From Vibrio alfacsensis (GTDB lineage: Bacteria; Pseudomonadota; Gammaproteobacteria; Enterobacterales; Vibrionaceae): 64,000 bases of DNA. The notes beneath the pieces were generated by a model that worked only from the letters and a program-made list of their open reading frames with translations, ran no database searches and was not told the origin of the DNA. Each line of letters starts with the position of its first letter. Position 1 is the stretch's first letter. This document shows positions 45,696-54,628 of this stretch, in pieces. Both the position numbers and the translations under genes were made by a program. The stretch is taken from positions 1,302,001 through 1,366,000 of the forward strand of contig NZ_CP032094.1 of assembly GCF_003544875.1 (NCBI RefSeq), written 5' to 3'.

Positions 45696-45881
45696 TTGTG
45701 CGGTGTATTAGCAGGCTTGATCGACCACTTATCAGTCCTTGATGCACAACGTCAGCAACGCATGACGCAAGACCGTCAGCTTGCAGCCAAATTACAAACG
45801 GCCCAAGTTACGGTGGCATTGTACAAATCACTTGGTGGAAATTGGGCTCTAGAACCAAACCCCAAAGTAGAAAACATATGA
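45696..45881 (+). pseudogene. C-terminal remnant of an RND outer-membrane factor (OprM/NodT-like)
   Basis: The stretch DHLSVLDAQRQQRMTQDRQ...VTVALYKSLGGNW is the typical last helix of TolC-family efflux lipoproteins (YLxVLDAQR ... LYKALGGGW). Only about 55 residues remain; an in-frame stop lies just upstream and the nominal TTG start has no ribosome site. Full family members are about 450-480 residues. Since the RND operon at 53-58 kb has no outer-membrane gene, the remnant may come from a lost partner, but the link is speculative. Confidence 0.7.
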
Positions 45882-45904
45882 GCTTGTTACCTATAGCTAT
45901 ACCG

Positions 45905-45950
45905 ATATAACCATATAACCATATAACCATATAACCATATAACCATATAA
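45905..45950. repeat. Octamer tandem repeat (ATATAACC)5.75
   Basis: Five perfect ATATAACC units plus ATATAA. Perfect short-unit arrays of this sort are often length-variable between strains. Confidence 0.95.
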
Positions 45951-46226
45951 GCTCAAGATATTGATCACGAAATGTCTTGGTATTCGAGCCGTTATATTCT
46001 TGGGTAAACGAATCTAGCGGCTCATTTTCAATTGCGCATAACCTTTGAACAACAACCGGACTTAGTTCAAATTCACCAATATGAAACTGGATGTTATTTA
46101 GACAAGTCAGTATGGTTACTCATTCAGCATACGGTTTATGCACATTACAAAGGACATTGCCTCACATTACTTCAACAGGACACAAACGAACACAAGTAGG
46201 CAGAACAAGACACAACAGGAGTAGTT
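45951..46226. other. Gap before gltS with a coding-like minus-strand fragment
   Basis: On the minus strand, from about 46119 down to 45951, one frame is open and reads like protein (NNIQFHIGEFELSPVVVQ..., EPLDSFTQEYNG..., RDQYLELI), then enters the octamer array. It has no ATG and is bounded by a stop at 46120-46122. Not recognised. The rest presumably holds the gltS promoter; AACAGGAG at 46214-46221 is its ribosome site. Confidence 0.3.
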
Positions 46227-47450
46227 ATGGATTTCATTGACGGTGTATTGCACATCGAATCATTTTTGGCCGTCACCCTAGGCATCGTCGTGCTGTTTTT
46301 AGGAAAACGCCTTACCCAGGCCAGTCACTTTTTGAGAGAGTTCAGCATTCCCGAACCGGTTTCAGGTGGCATATTAGTGTCTATTCTTTTTGCTGTGATT
46401 CACTATGTGACCCACATTGATGTTCAGTTTAATCTCGCGACTCGCGATCTACTGTTGGTGTATTTTTTTACCACAATTGGTATCAATGCCAGCCTGCAAG
46501 ATCTATTCAAAGGAGGGAAACCTCTCATCATTCTACTCTCGGTCACCATCGGCTACATGCTGATACAAAACCTAACCGGAATTGGCATTGCGACCATGCT
46601 TGGTCAACCAGAAGCGGTAGGCTTACTTAGTGGCACCGTCTCTTTAATTGGTGGTCATGGAACCGCAATTGCTTGGTCGCCAAGAATCGCTGAAATATTT
46701 GATCTCGATACCGCAATGGAAATCGGAATCGCCAGTGCGACATTTGGTTTAATTCTCGCCAGTCTAATGGGGCCAATCGCGAAATACCTGATCAACAAGC
46801 ACAACCTCAAGCCTGCGACAGTGGAAGAAATGGACGTCGGTACAGCCCAAGATGAACCGCAACCCTCTATCAACGCTTATGATTTCTTGGATGCGATGTT
46901 GGCTATTCATGTTTGTATCATTCTTGGTGCAGTGCTAAACGAGGGAGTCAGTAGCCTTGGTCTAGAACTGCCTCTATTTGTGACATGTCTTTTTGCGGGT
47001 ATTCTCATTTCAAACCTGATTCCTGCATCTTATCCTCGTTTAACAGGGACACGCTGGCCTGCTAGAAAACCCGCTATCGCGCTGATTGCTGACATGGCAT
47101 TAGGTGCTTTTCTCGCCATGTCTTTGATGAGTATGCAGTTATGGGCGTTAGTCGATTTAGCTGGCCCTATCTTCATCATCCTTGGGGCACAATTTTTGGT
47201 GGCAGTGTGTATCGCGGTCTTTGTTGTATTTCCACTCATGGGTAAAAACTATGACGCTGCGGTGGTGTGTTCTGGTTTTGGTGGTATCTCATTGGGCTCA
47301 ACCCCAACCGCGATGGCAAACATGTCTGCCGTTGCACAAAAATACGGGAATTCACACCAAGCATTTATCATTGTGCCGTTAGTGTGCGCTTTCTTTATCG
47401 ATTTAGCTAACGCGTTGATCATTCCATATTTTATTGGCTGGATCAGTTAG
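46227..47450 (+). CDS. gltS: Sodium/glutamate symporter GltS
   Basis: 407 residues, strongly hydrophobic, with two inverted five-helix repeats. Family patterns: RLTQASHFLREFSIPEPVSGG near the N-terminus, GLLSGTVSLIGGHGTAIAW (the first re-entrant GGHG loop), and GGISLGSTPTAMANMSAV (second GGxxG loop). Imports glutamate with Na+. Single gene with ribosome site AACAGGAG and its own terminator. Confidence 0.95.
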   Translation: MDFIDGVLHIESFLAVTLGIVVLFLGKRLTQASHFLREFSIPEPVSGGILVSILFAVIHYVTHIDVQFNLATRDLLLVYFFTTIGINASLQDLFKGGKPLIILLSVTIGYMLIQNLTGIGIATMLGQPEAVGLLSGTVSLIGGHGTAIAWSPRIAEIFDLDTAMEIGIASATFGLILASLMGPIAKYLINKHNLKPATVEEMDVGTAQDEPQPSINAYDFLDAMLAIHVCIILGAVLNEGVSSLGLELPLFVTCLFAGILISNLIPASYPRLTGTRWPARKPAIALIADMALGAFLAMSLMSMQLWALVDLAGPIFIILGAQFLVAVCIAVFVVFPLMGKNYDAAVVCSGFGGISLGSTPTAMANMSAVAQKYGNSHQAFIIVPLVCAFFIDLANALIIPYFIGWIS

Positions 47451-47516
47451 CCTTACTCAGAAAAATACGGTTTGCCAGAAACGGCGAATACCGTGACTTT
47501 ACTGATGCTCATAGAT

Positions 47517-47548
47517 AGAGAGGCCATATGTTAGCCTCTCTATAATTT
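47517..47548 (+). terminator. Terminator of gltS
   Basis: AGAGAGGC / GCCTCTCT stem, 9-nt loop, then an AT-rich tail. Confidence 0.85.
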
Positions 47549-47642
47549 ATTAAAATAGTGCTAACACTTTGTACCACTCTCAGTAGTATAATGTGCTTCC
47601 TGAAATATTTTGTTACGTAGTTGGTAACCTTTGAGAAGAAGC

Positions 47643-47900
47643 ATGAATAACAGCAGATGGGCAGGTATGTTCGTCGGCACAATCTTTTTAATCAGTACGT
47701 TAGTTCTATTTGGTTCTACCGTTCATTCTGCTTGGTACAAGATTCCACTTGAAGCCGTAAATGGTATTGCTTTTACGCTCGCTTTTGGTCTTGGTCTAAA
47801 TCACATTCTTGCTTATGTCGCTGCGTTTGTTACATTAATTGCGTTGTTCTACCTCGGTTATGTTTTTGGGTATCGAATCCATCATAAGCTTAGGCGCTAA
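47643..47900 (+). CDS. Small two-helix membrane protein of unknown function
   Basis: 85 residues from the ATG at 47643 (GAGAAG upstream). Predicted membrane helices at about 8-28 and 47-72 (AGMFVGTIFLISTLVLFG and ILAYVAAFVTLIALFYLG), ending in a basic tail RIHHKLRR that should stay in the cytoplasm. No family recognised. Own terminator directly downstream. Confidence 0.75.
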   Translation: MNNSRWAGMFVGTIFLISTLVLFGSTVHSAWYKIPLEAVNGIAFTLAFGLGLNHILAYVAAFVTLIALFYLGYVFGYRIHHKLRR

Positions 47901-47936
47901 AACAAGCTTAAATTATTGAAAGCACAAAGGAGCGAT

Positions 47937-47953
47937 GGTTCGCTCCTTTTATG
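47937..47953 (+). terminator. Terminator of the small membrane protein gene
   Basis: AAAGGAGCGA / TCGCTCCTTT stem with a 4-nt loop and short T tail. Confidence 0.85.
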
Positions 47954-47965
47954 GATTTAAAACCA

Positions 47966-48037
47966 TATACCCAAGAGACTTCAAGGTGCAGGATTCAGAG
48001 CGGGCTGAACCTAGCATATCGAGGTTACTTGGGCATA
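47966..48037. repeat. Complete TATACCCAAG intergenic repeat (72 bp)
   Basis: Left end TATACCCAAG, interior AGACTTCAAGGTGCAGGATTC, right end CTTGGGCATA (inverted, 9 of 10 matches). It ends at the base before the beta-mannosidase stop codon. Confidence 0.8.
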
Positions 48038-50449
48038 TTATGACTGCATCAAATGGTAGACTCGCAACGACGTTGCCATCGCGTTCAAATCACTGCCTAA
48101 AAACTCAATTGTTACCGGTTTATTGGCCAACAACGTCAAACTAGAATCACTAAACTTACCATCTGTATCGCACTCCAAGTGAACGAAGAACGCAGGCTTA
48201 TCTGCAACGAGCGTGACTTTGTTGGTTTCAATTGTTACTTCAATCTTCGTTCTTTCCATTGGCAACGTTTTTAGTTCATGAGAACTAAACCAAGTGTTGG
48301 TGATTTTATCTTGAGCCACTTGCGCTTCTACATAGAAGAACCCCGATTTCAATTCAGAAGAATCAAATGATTCATCCAACTGCCAAATGACGGTATTACT
48401 GTCACTAGAAACCGAGTGTTCTAGTGGCCAAGTCTGCTTCACTTCACCCTGCCAATTCACCCAATGCAATTGTGCACTTACATCAACTGAATCTTTGGCG
48501 TCATTAAGTAAATGCAGGCTCAGCTTGCCAGTATGCTCCGAGAACACCAAGTACTGAGGCGCAAAGAAGCGCTTAGCATGGTAATGCAATTGCTTCCAAC
48601 GGCCGCTGTATTCGAGGCTCGACCAAGAACTTACTGGCCAGTTATCGTTGAGTTGCCAATACAGCATGCCTCTGCATACCGGAGAGATTGCACGCCAATG
48701 ATCACAAGCCGTTTTTATGGCCACAGCCTGCTGCACTTGGCTGAGGTATAGCATCTGTTCAAAGCCAGAAGGAAAACGGAAGTAACGAGTGAACATCTCG
48801 GTGATAATACTATTACCTCGTGGGTTCTTCTGATGCTGTTCAAACGTTGGCGAGGTAACGTTCCAATCTTGCTCTGGCACAAACTGTTTCGTCTCTGCAA
48901 ACGAGGGCCAGGATTGAAAACCGAATTCAGAACAAAAACGCGGATTAATATTTAAATAAGCGTTAAACGATTTTCCTGAATGCCACACATCCCAAAAATG
49001 CATGTCACCTTTGCTATCGTCATGCCATGCGTCGCCAAAGTCTAGCTCGCCATTACAAGGAGAACTCGGCCAAAAACGACGTGAATCATCTTGCTGACCA
49101 ATCACTTGTTCTACCATCCGATTCAAGCGATCGTAGTTCACCGTGTATTTTACTTTGTTGTGTTTAGATTCGTCATACCAACCAATCGCACCAATGACCT
49201 CATTATCACCACACCACAAGGCAATCGACGGGTGCTCTTTCAATCGAGGGATCTGAAAACGCAGTTCTTGCTCCACATCTTTGAGAAACGCGTCATCGGA
49301 TGGGTAGAGCGAACACGCGAACATCATGTCCTGCCACACAAGCAGACCTAACTCGTCACACAAGCTATAGAAAGTTTCGCTTTCATATTGACCACCACCC
49401 CAAACACGGATCATGTTCATGTTGGCATCGACAGCACTTTGTAACAGGTTACGATAACGACCATCACACTCACGTCCTGGCATCGCATCAACCGGGATCC
49501 AGTTCGCCCCTTTGGCATTAATGGGAACGCCATTCACAACAAATTCCATCGCAGAGCCGTGCTCATCGGCCTGATTATTCAAACTCAATTGACGCAAACC
49601 AAGCTTACGAGACAGTTTCTGTTCACCACATGAAACCGATATCTTGTACAGGTTGGCTTCACCATAGCCTGCAGGCCACCAAAGTAGAGGCTCGAGGACA
49701 TGGCATTGAAAGTGATAGTGACCACTTCCCTCTGTATGCATCGATTGAGTCATACCATCTAGCTCAACGAAGACTTCATGGCTCTGATTCTCGGTTTCTA
49801 CCTCCACCAGCACATCGACAATAACACTGCCATCTGCTTGCCAGTTTTGCTCTGTTGAAAAGCCTTTTAGCCACAACTCATTGACGACATCGATTTGGAT
49901 TGGGTCATAAATACCCGACACCATCAAACAAATACCCCAATCCCAACCAGAGTGACATTGCGTTTTACGAATCAAGTTCATATGAGGAATTTGGTTGTTC
50001 CCCATCGCGGATGGTATTGGAAACGGTAGATTTTTCGCACGCTCCTCGCCCTCCAAATCAACCCTTGCGAATTCAACACGAATGGTATTCGTCCCATGTG
50101 TTAAATACGGTTTAATGTCGACTCGTTGCTGGGCAAACATGTTGCTGCAAGTCAGTACTTGCTCATCGTTAATGAAGAAAGTGGCAAGCGTGTCGACGCG
50201 CGTTAATGTCATCCACACTTGCTTGGCGGACAACACCGAGGCTTCCACTTCAAATTGGCGAGAAATGTGCCAATCACATTGTTCAATCCAACGAACTTTC
50301 GCTTCATTATCCGCAAAGTATGGGTTGGGAATGAGCTCTGCCTGCAATAACGCGGAAACGTTATCACCGGGCAGTGTCATTACAATATCGATGTCTGGGC
50401 GTTGCGGCGAGGTAAGTTGCCACAATCCATTGAGTTCAAAATGAGCCAT
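48038..50449 (-). CDS. Beta-mannosidase, glycoside hydrolase family 2
   Basis: 803 residues, cytoplasmic (no signal). Sugar-binding domain to about 180 (FELNGLWQLTSPQRPD, HSGWDWGICLMVSGIY), Ig-like domain, then a TIM barrel at about 290-600. GANWIPVDAMPGR opens it, WGGGQYESETFYSLCDELGLLVWQDMMFACSLYP is typical of beta-mannosidases, WCGDNEV holds the acid/base Glu and FCSEFGFQSWPSF the nucleophile Glu. C-terminal beta domains follow. It cleaves terminal beta-1,4-mannose from manno-oligosaccharides. No mannanase, transporter or regulator sits next to it, which is unusual for a polysaccharide gene. The C-terminus abuts a repeat element. Confidence 0.93.
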   Translation of the reverse strand: MAHFELNGLWQLTSPQRPDIDIVMTLPGDNVSALLQAELIPNPYFADNEAKVRWIEQCDWHISRQFEVEASVLSAKQVWMTLTRVDTLATFFINDEQVLTCSNMFAQQRVDIKPYLTHGTNTIRVEFARVDLEGEERAKNLPFPIPSAMGNNQIPHMNLIRKTQCHSGWDWGICLMVSGIYDPIQIDVVNELWLKGFSTEQNWQADGSVIVDVLVEVETENQSHEVFVELDGMTQSMHTEGSGHYHFQCHVLEPLLWWPAGYGEANLYKISVSCGEQKLSRKLGLRQLSLNNQADEHGSAMEFVVNGVPINAKGANWIPVDAMPGRECDGRYRNLLQSAVDANMNMIRVWGGGQYESETFYSLCDELGLLVWQDMMFACSLYPSDDAFLKDVEQELRFQIPRLKEHPSIALWCGDNEVIGAIGWYDESKHNKVKYTVNYDRLNRMVEQVIGQQDDSRRFWPSSPCNGELDFGDAWHDDSKGDMHFWDVWHSGKSFNAYLNINPRFCSEFGFQSWPSFAETKQFVPEQDWNVTSPTFEQHQKNPRGNSIITEMFTRYFRFPSGFEQMLYLSQVQQAVAIKTACDHWRAISPVCRGMLYWQLNDNWPVSSWSSLEYSGRWKQLHYHAKRFFAPQYLVFSEHTGKLSLHLLNDAKDSVDVSAQLHWVNWQGEVKQTWPLEHSVSSDSNTVIWQLDESFDSSELKSGFFYVEAQVAQDKITNTWFSSHELKTLPMERTKIEVTIETNKVTLVADKPAFFVHLECDTDGKFSDSSLTLLANKPVTIEFLGSDLNAMATSLRVYHLMQS

Positions 50450-50742
50450 AGGGTAAGACCTTTAGTTTTTATTAGAACAGGTTGGCTCAATGTAATCTTG
50501 AGGTGTCCCTACAAGAATAAGGGGAATGCAATTTACACAATAAATGCGGCGTACTTCACGCAATAGTTTTCACATTTAGAATCAACGCGTCATTTTAAGT
50601 CATCACAATTAATCCCGATCTGCGGTTATATTGCTCGGCTCAACGTGCTAGTATTAGCGGCTTTTTGATCATCCTCACACTTTTATACTCAGTTGTGTTG
50701 AGGGAAATACACGGCTTCCGAGCCCTAAAAAGCGAAGTAATT

Positions 50743-52326
50743 ATGTCGAATATGACGAATGCCGCCTCCCATGCACCCATTCAGGAGGCAGACTATTCCG
50801 CCATCCATCCCCCGTCCCTGATCAAGCGTCTTGAACTCACTAACCCAGTCTTTTGGTTAAGTGGAAGCTTCCTTTCTGTTTTCGTTCTACTTGCTCTGAC
50901 AGATGCAAAATCACTGACTCACATGGTCAATGCAGGCTTTGGCCTTGCAACTCAATACTTCGGAGCCTTTTGGCAAGTATTGCTGCTCCTCAATTTTCTT
51001 ATTGGCTTGGCCATTGCTCTTGGCCGTACTGGTTACGTACGCTTAGGTGGCATCGCGAGGCCTGAAATCGACACATTCAAATGGCTGTCGATTGTACTTT
51101 GTACCCTACTTGCTGGGGGCGGCGTTTTCTGGGCAGCCGCAGAACCTATCGCCCACTTTGTTTCTGCTCCGCCTCTGTATGGCGAAGCCTCTCCTAAAGC
51201 TTCTGCCATTAATGCGCTCTCTCAGTCTTTTATGCATTGGGGCTTCCTTGCTTGGGCGATTCTAGGTTGCCTTTCTTCTGTAGTTTTAATGCATCTGCAT
51301 TACGATAAAGGGCTACCACTAAAACCGCGCACTCTGCTCTATCCTGTATTTGGTGACAGAGCCATTAATGGTTGGATTGGCGATGTTGCCGATGCTTGTA
51401 GCATCATTGCGGTTGCGGCGGGCACAATTGGCCCTATTGGCTTCTTAGGTCTTCAAATCAGTTATGCGTTGAATTCACTGTTTGGTTTACCCGATACCTT
51501 TGTGACACAAACGTTGGTGATTGTTGCCGCTATTCTCATGTATACCTTATCTGCGCTAAGTGGCGTGAGCAAAGGGATTCAAATTATTAGTCGCTATAAC
51601 ATCGTGCTATCTGCGGCGCTTATTGGCTACATTTTGCTCTTTGGCCCAACGAGCTTTATTGTTGATGGTTACGTACAAGGCGTTGGACGAATGGTGGACA
51701 ACTTTTTCCCGATGGCCTTATATCGTGGTGACACCGAATGGCTAAGTTGGTGGACCGTCTTCTTCTGGGGATGGTTTATCGGCTATGGTCCAATGATGGC
51801 GATTTTCATTGCACGTATCTCACGTGGTCGTACTATTCGTCAATTGATTCTCTCTATTAGCGTTGCAGCACCGCTCATCACCTGCTTCTGGTTTAGCATT
51901 GTTGGCGGCAGTGGCCTTGCGTTCGAATTAGAGAATCCAGGCTTAATTTCTTCAGCTTTCGAGGGCTTCAACTTACCCGCCGTTCTGTTAGCGATAACAT
52001 CAGAGTTGCCATTCCCTATGGTGATTTCAATTCTGTTCTTAATCCTTACCACAACATTTATTGTCACCACTGGTGATTCCATGACCTACACCATCAGCGT
52101 CGTGATGACGGGTTCAACCGAACCAAAAGCGATTATTCGTGCCTTTTGGGGCGTGATCATGGGGGCAGTCGCAATCACATTGATATCAATGGGGTCTGGC
52201 GGAATTTCAGCCTTGCAATCTTTCATTGTGATCACGGCGGTTCCTGTCTCATTTATTCTATTGCCAAGCATTTGGAAAGCACCAAGCATCGCCAACCATA
52301 TGGCAAAAGAGCAAGGGTTGATTTAA
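50743..52326 (+). CDS. Divergent BCCT family transporter
   Basis: 527 residues from the ATG at 50743 (MSNMTNAASHAPIQEAD), in preference to an upstream ATG with no support. About 12 membrane segments. BCCT signature region WTVFFWGWFIGYGPMMAIF then ARISRGRTIRQL at about 336-366. Compared with BetP-type carriers (WAWWISWSPFVGMF), the second and third aromatic-box Trp positions are Phe and Tyr, and the usual GMGIGLxFWxxxEP is LAGGGVFWAAAEP. So the substrate is probably not simple betaine; other methylamines or DMSP-like compounds are possible. Stands alone with a terminator. Confidence 0.88.
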   Translation: MSNMTNAASHAPIQEADYSAIHPPSLIKRLELTNPVFWLSGSFLSVFVLLALTDAKSLTHMVNAGFGLATQYFGAFWQVLLLLNFLIGLAIALGRTGYVRLGGIARPEIDTFKWLSIVLCTLLAGGGVFWAAAEPIAHFVSAPPLYGEASPKASAINALSQSFMHWGFLAWAILGCLSSVVLMHLHYDKGLPLKPRTLLYPVFGDRAINGWIGDVADACSIIAVAAGTIGPIGFLGLQISYALNSLFGLPDTFVTQTLVIVAAILMYTLSALSGVSKGIQIISRYNIVLSAALIGYILLFGPTSFIVDGYVQGVGRMVDNFFPMALYRGDTEWLSWWTVFFWGWFIGYGPMMAIFIARISRGRTIRQLILSISVAAPLITCFWFSIVGGSGLAFELENPGLISSAFEGFNLPAVLLAITSELPFPMVISILFLILTTTFIVTTGDSMTYTISVVMTGSTEPKAIIRAFWGVIMGAVAITLISMGSGGISALQSFIVITAVPVSFILLPSIWKAPSIANHMAKEQGLI

Positions 52327-52347
52327 GCCCTCGTTTACAATATCCAC

Positions 52348-52371
52348 AGAGCCCTTGATTGGGCTCTTTCT
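52348..52371 (+). terminator. Terminator of the divergent BCCT gene
   Basis: AGAGCCC / GGGCTCT stem, 6-nt loop, TTTC tail. Confidence 0.8.
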
Positions 52372-52562
52372 TACCCAGAACAAATCCTCAAATCCAACTA
52401 TTTTAATATCTGACACCATTTATTAATCTTGTAAACACAACAATAGTGCCCCGTTTAAGGTCTCTACTTTCGCCAAGAAAATGGGCGATAACACACAAAT
52501 TCTTAATAAATGTAAATCCATAATAAGCCACATCACCTTAGTGAGTTTTCTCTCGTCACAAA

Positions 52563-52578
52563 TTAATCGTTTGATTAA
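52563..52578. promoter_or_regulatory. Probable TetR operator 1 of the efflux operon
   Basis: TTAATC-N4-GATTAA, a perfect dyad, 82 bp upstream of the tetR GTG; another GATTAAT half-site follows at 52584-52590. Binding by the adjacent TetR is inferred. Confidence 0.6.
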
Positions 52579-52626
52579 ATATTGATTAATTTTTCACATG
52601 TCGCATAAGAAATCAGCGGCTTATAA

Positions 52627-52642
52627 TTAATCAAATGTTTAA
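52627..52642. promoter_or_regulatory. Probable TetR operator 2 of the efflux operon
   Basis: TTAATC-N4-GTTTAA, one mismatch from operator 1, 18 bp upstream of the start codon, where it would block transcription initiation. Confidence 0.6.
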
Positions 52643-52659
52643 TATTTAGTGAGGCAGTA

Positions 52660-53238
52660 GTGACGGAAGCTAATCGGCGAGCAGGTAGGCCTACCCAAAA
52701 AATCGATGCGCGAGAAAGCCTAATTTTCCAAGCACGAGAACTTTTCACCATTCTGGCTTATGACAAGGTCTCGACACGTTTGGTCGCACAAAAAGCCGGC
52801 GTTAATGTCGCGATGATTCGCTACTACTTTGGCAATAAGGAAGGACTATTTGAAACCATGTTGAGAGATACACTCTCCCCCATGCAAAAGCAGATGCAAG
52901 CATTGGTTGCAGACAGCTCAGAGAAAAATTTCCTCGATCTAATGCGAACCTACTATCGTGAGATGATCAAAGTCCCCCAATTCCCGCGCTTGATTTCTCA
53001 AGTCATGCATATGCCCCCATCCAAAACTCAACGCAAACTGCTAGAAAAAGTCTTTGCAGATATCAGTCAACCGATGCAAGGCATTATTTTCGATAAGTTG
53101 GTTGATAGTGGTGTATTGCGAAAAGGAGCAGATCCTAAACTTTGCCGAGTTTCATATATCAGTTTAATGGTGTTTCCATTTATGGCACCACCTGCTCTAC
53201 TTTCGATGCATGGTATTGAACTTAATGAAGATTTTTAA
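52660..53238 (+). CDS. TetR/AcrR family regulator of the RND operon
   Basis: 192 residues with a GTG start (GAGG upstream). HTH at about 15-60 (RESLIFQARELFTILAYDKVST, AQKAGVNVAMIRYYFGNKEGL); the rest is a helical ligand domain. First gene of tetR-MFP-RND, 63 bp upstream of the MFP start, and preceded by two copies of a TTAATC-N4-GATTAA dyad. Likely a local repressor of the pump, relieved by a pump substrate. Confidence 0.9.
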   Translation: MTEANRRAGRPTQKIDARESLIFQARELFTILAYDKVSTRLVAQKAGVNVAMIRYYFGNKEGLFETMLRDTLSPMQKQMQALVADSSEKNFLDLMRTYYREMIKVPQFPRLISQVMHMPPSKTQRKLLEKVFADISQPMQGIIFDKLVDSGVLRKGADPKLCRVSYISLMVFPFMAPPALLSMHGIELNEDF

Positions 53239-53301
53239 ACCGCTTATTCGAACACAACATACAATTGATGAAACATGGATTTCTAGACTCGGGCAATCAA
53301 T

Positions 53302-54628
53302 ATGAAAATGAGTAAAACTGCTGTTCTTCCCTGCCCTAGCGGTCGGGGTCGTCATTCTATTCTTAGCAATAGCACTAAAGCCCGACTTGCCGACCAAACC
53401 AGCAGGCGATCGTGCGCGTTTAGTCGAAACCATTCCGTTAGAACTAAAAGCCATTGCACCTGAAGCGATCGGATTTGGAAAAATCACGCCAAAAGTAGAA
53501 TGGAAAGCCATTGCCGAAGTGACAGGCAAAGTCGTCTTTCGTCACCCGCAACTAGAAAAAGGCCAAGTGCTTCAAGCAGGGAGTGAAATCTTACGAATTG
53601 ATCCTCTCGATTACGAACTGAAACTGGTGCAAGCGCAAGCCGACTTAAAATCTGCTCAAACCTCTTTGGCTAAGCTAACTCAAGAAGAAACCAACTTAAA
53701 AAGCACTCTCAAGATTGAAGCTAACCGCTTGGTTATTGCCAATAAAGAGTTGGCGCGCAAACAGAATCTACGCAAAAAAGGCTTAACTTCCCAATCCGAT
53801 GTGGATCAACAAGAACAAAGTGCCCTTTCTCAGCAAAAGTTGGTACTGGATATCGAAAACCAAATTGGTTTAATGCCCGATGAAAAACGCGTTGCGGAAG
53901 CTCTCGTCAAAGTCAACGCATCTAAAGTCGATGAAGCTCAGCGTTCACTCGCCAAAACCATCATCACATTGCCGTATGACTTGCGCATATCCGAGGTCGA
54001 TATTGAGCAAAACCAAGTGGTCAATCTACAGCAAACCATGATCACCGCACATGGCATCGATGTCATGGAAGTCGAAGCACAATTGTCTATCCACGACATG
54101 CAAACTCTCGCGGCAAGCATTGGTGAGTTTGCTCGGGATGAATCAGGCATCCCACAGCCAGATATGAACGCTATTCACGCTAGCATCGAGCTAAACAGTG
54201 GTAATTTATCTGCTCGCTGGCCTGCCAAATTAGCGCGCATCAGTGAAACAGTCGACCCTAGTCAAGCTACCGCAGGGGTCATTCTAGAAATAGAACAAGA
54301 CTATCGAATGTTAAAACCAACCTCTAATCCCCCATTGGTTAATGGCATGTTTGTACGTGCACGTATTGAGGGTCAAGCGAATCCAAGTTGGGTTATCCCT
54401 GAGCGCGCGTTGCATGGCGACAAGATCTACTTAATGGGAGAAGATAATCGACTCAGCGTGATCAAGGTTGAAGTGCTATATCGACGTGATAACCAAGTGA
54501 TCGTTGATGGCAAACTCGAGCAAGGGCAAAAGCTGATCCTTAACGATTTACTGCCCGCAATCAATGGCATGTTATTAAAAGAAGCGTCTCCAGACATGGA
54601 CAAATCTGACGAGGGGTCTGAATCATGA
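53302..54628 (+). pseudogene. RND efflux membrane-fusion protein (HlyD/AcrA family), frameshifted at the N-terminus
   Basis: ATG at 53302 starts MKMSK, then one extra A in the run 53314-53317 sends the frame astray. Removing it gives KLLFFPALAVGVVILFLAIAL (a membrane anchor) and continues as LPTKPAGDRARLVE, open to 54628. The body is a normal MFP: lipoyl half-motifs (GKVVFRHPQLEKGQVLQAGS), a long coiled-coil hairpin at about 120-210 (KLTQEETNLKSTLKIEANRL), and beta-barrel and membrane-proximal domains. Without the anchor the protein would stay cytoplasmic. Its stop overlaps the RND start (ATGA). Homopolymer sequencing error is possible. Confidence 0.87.
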
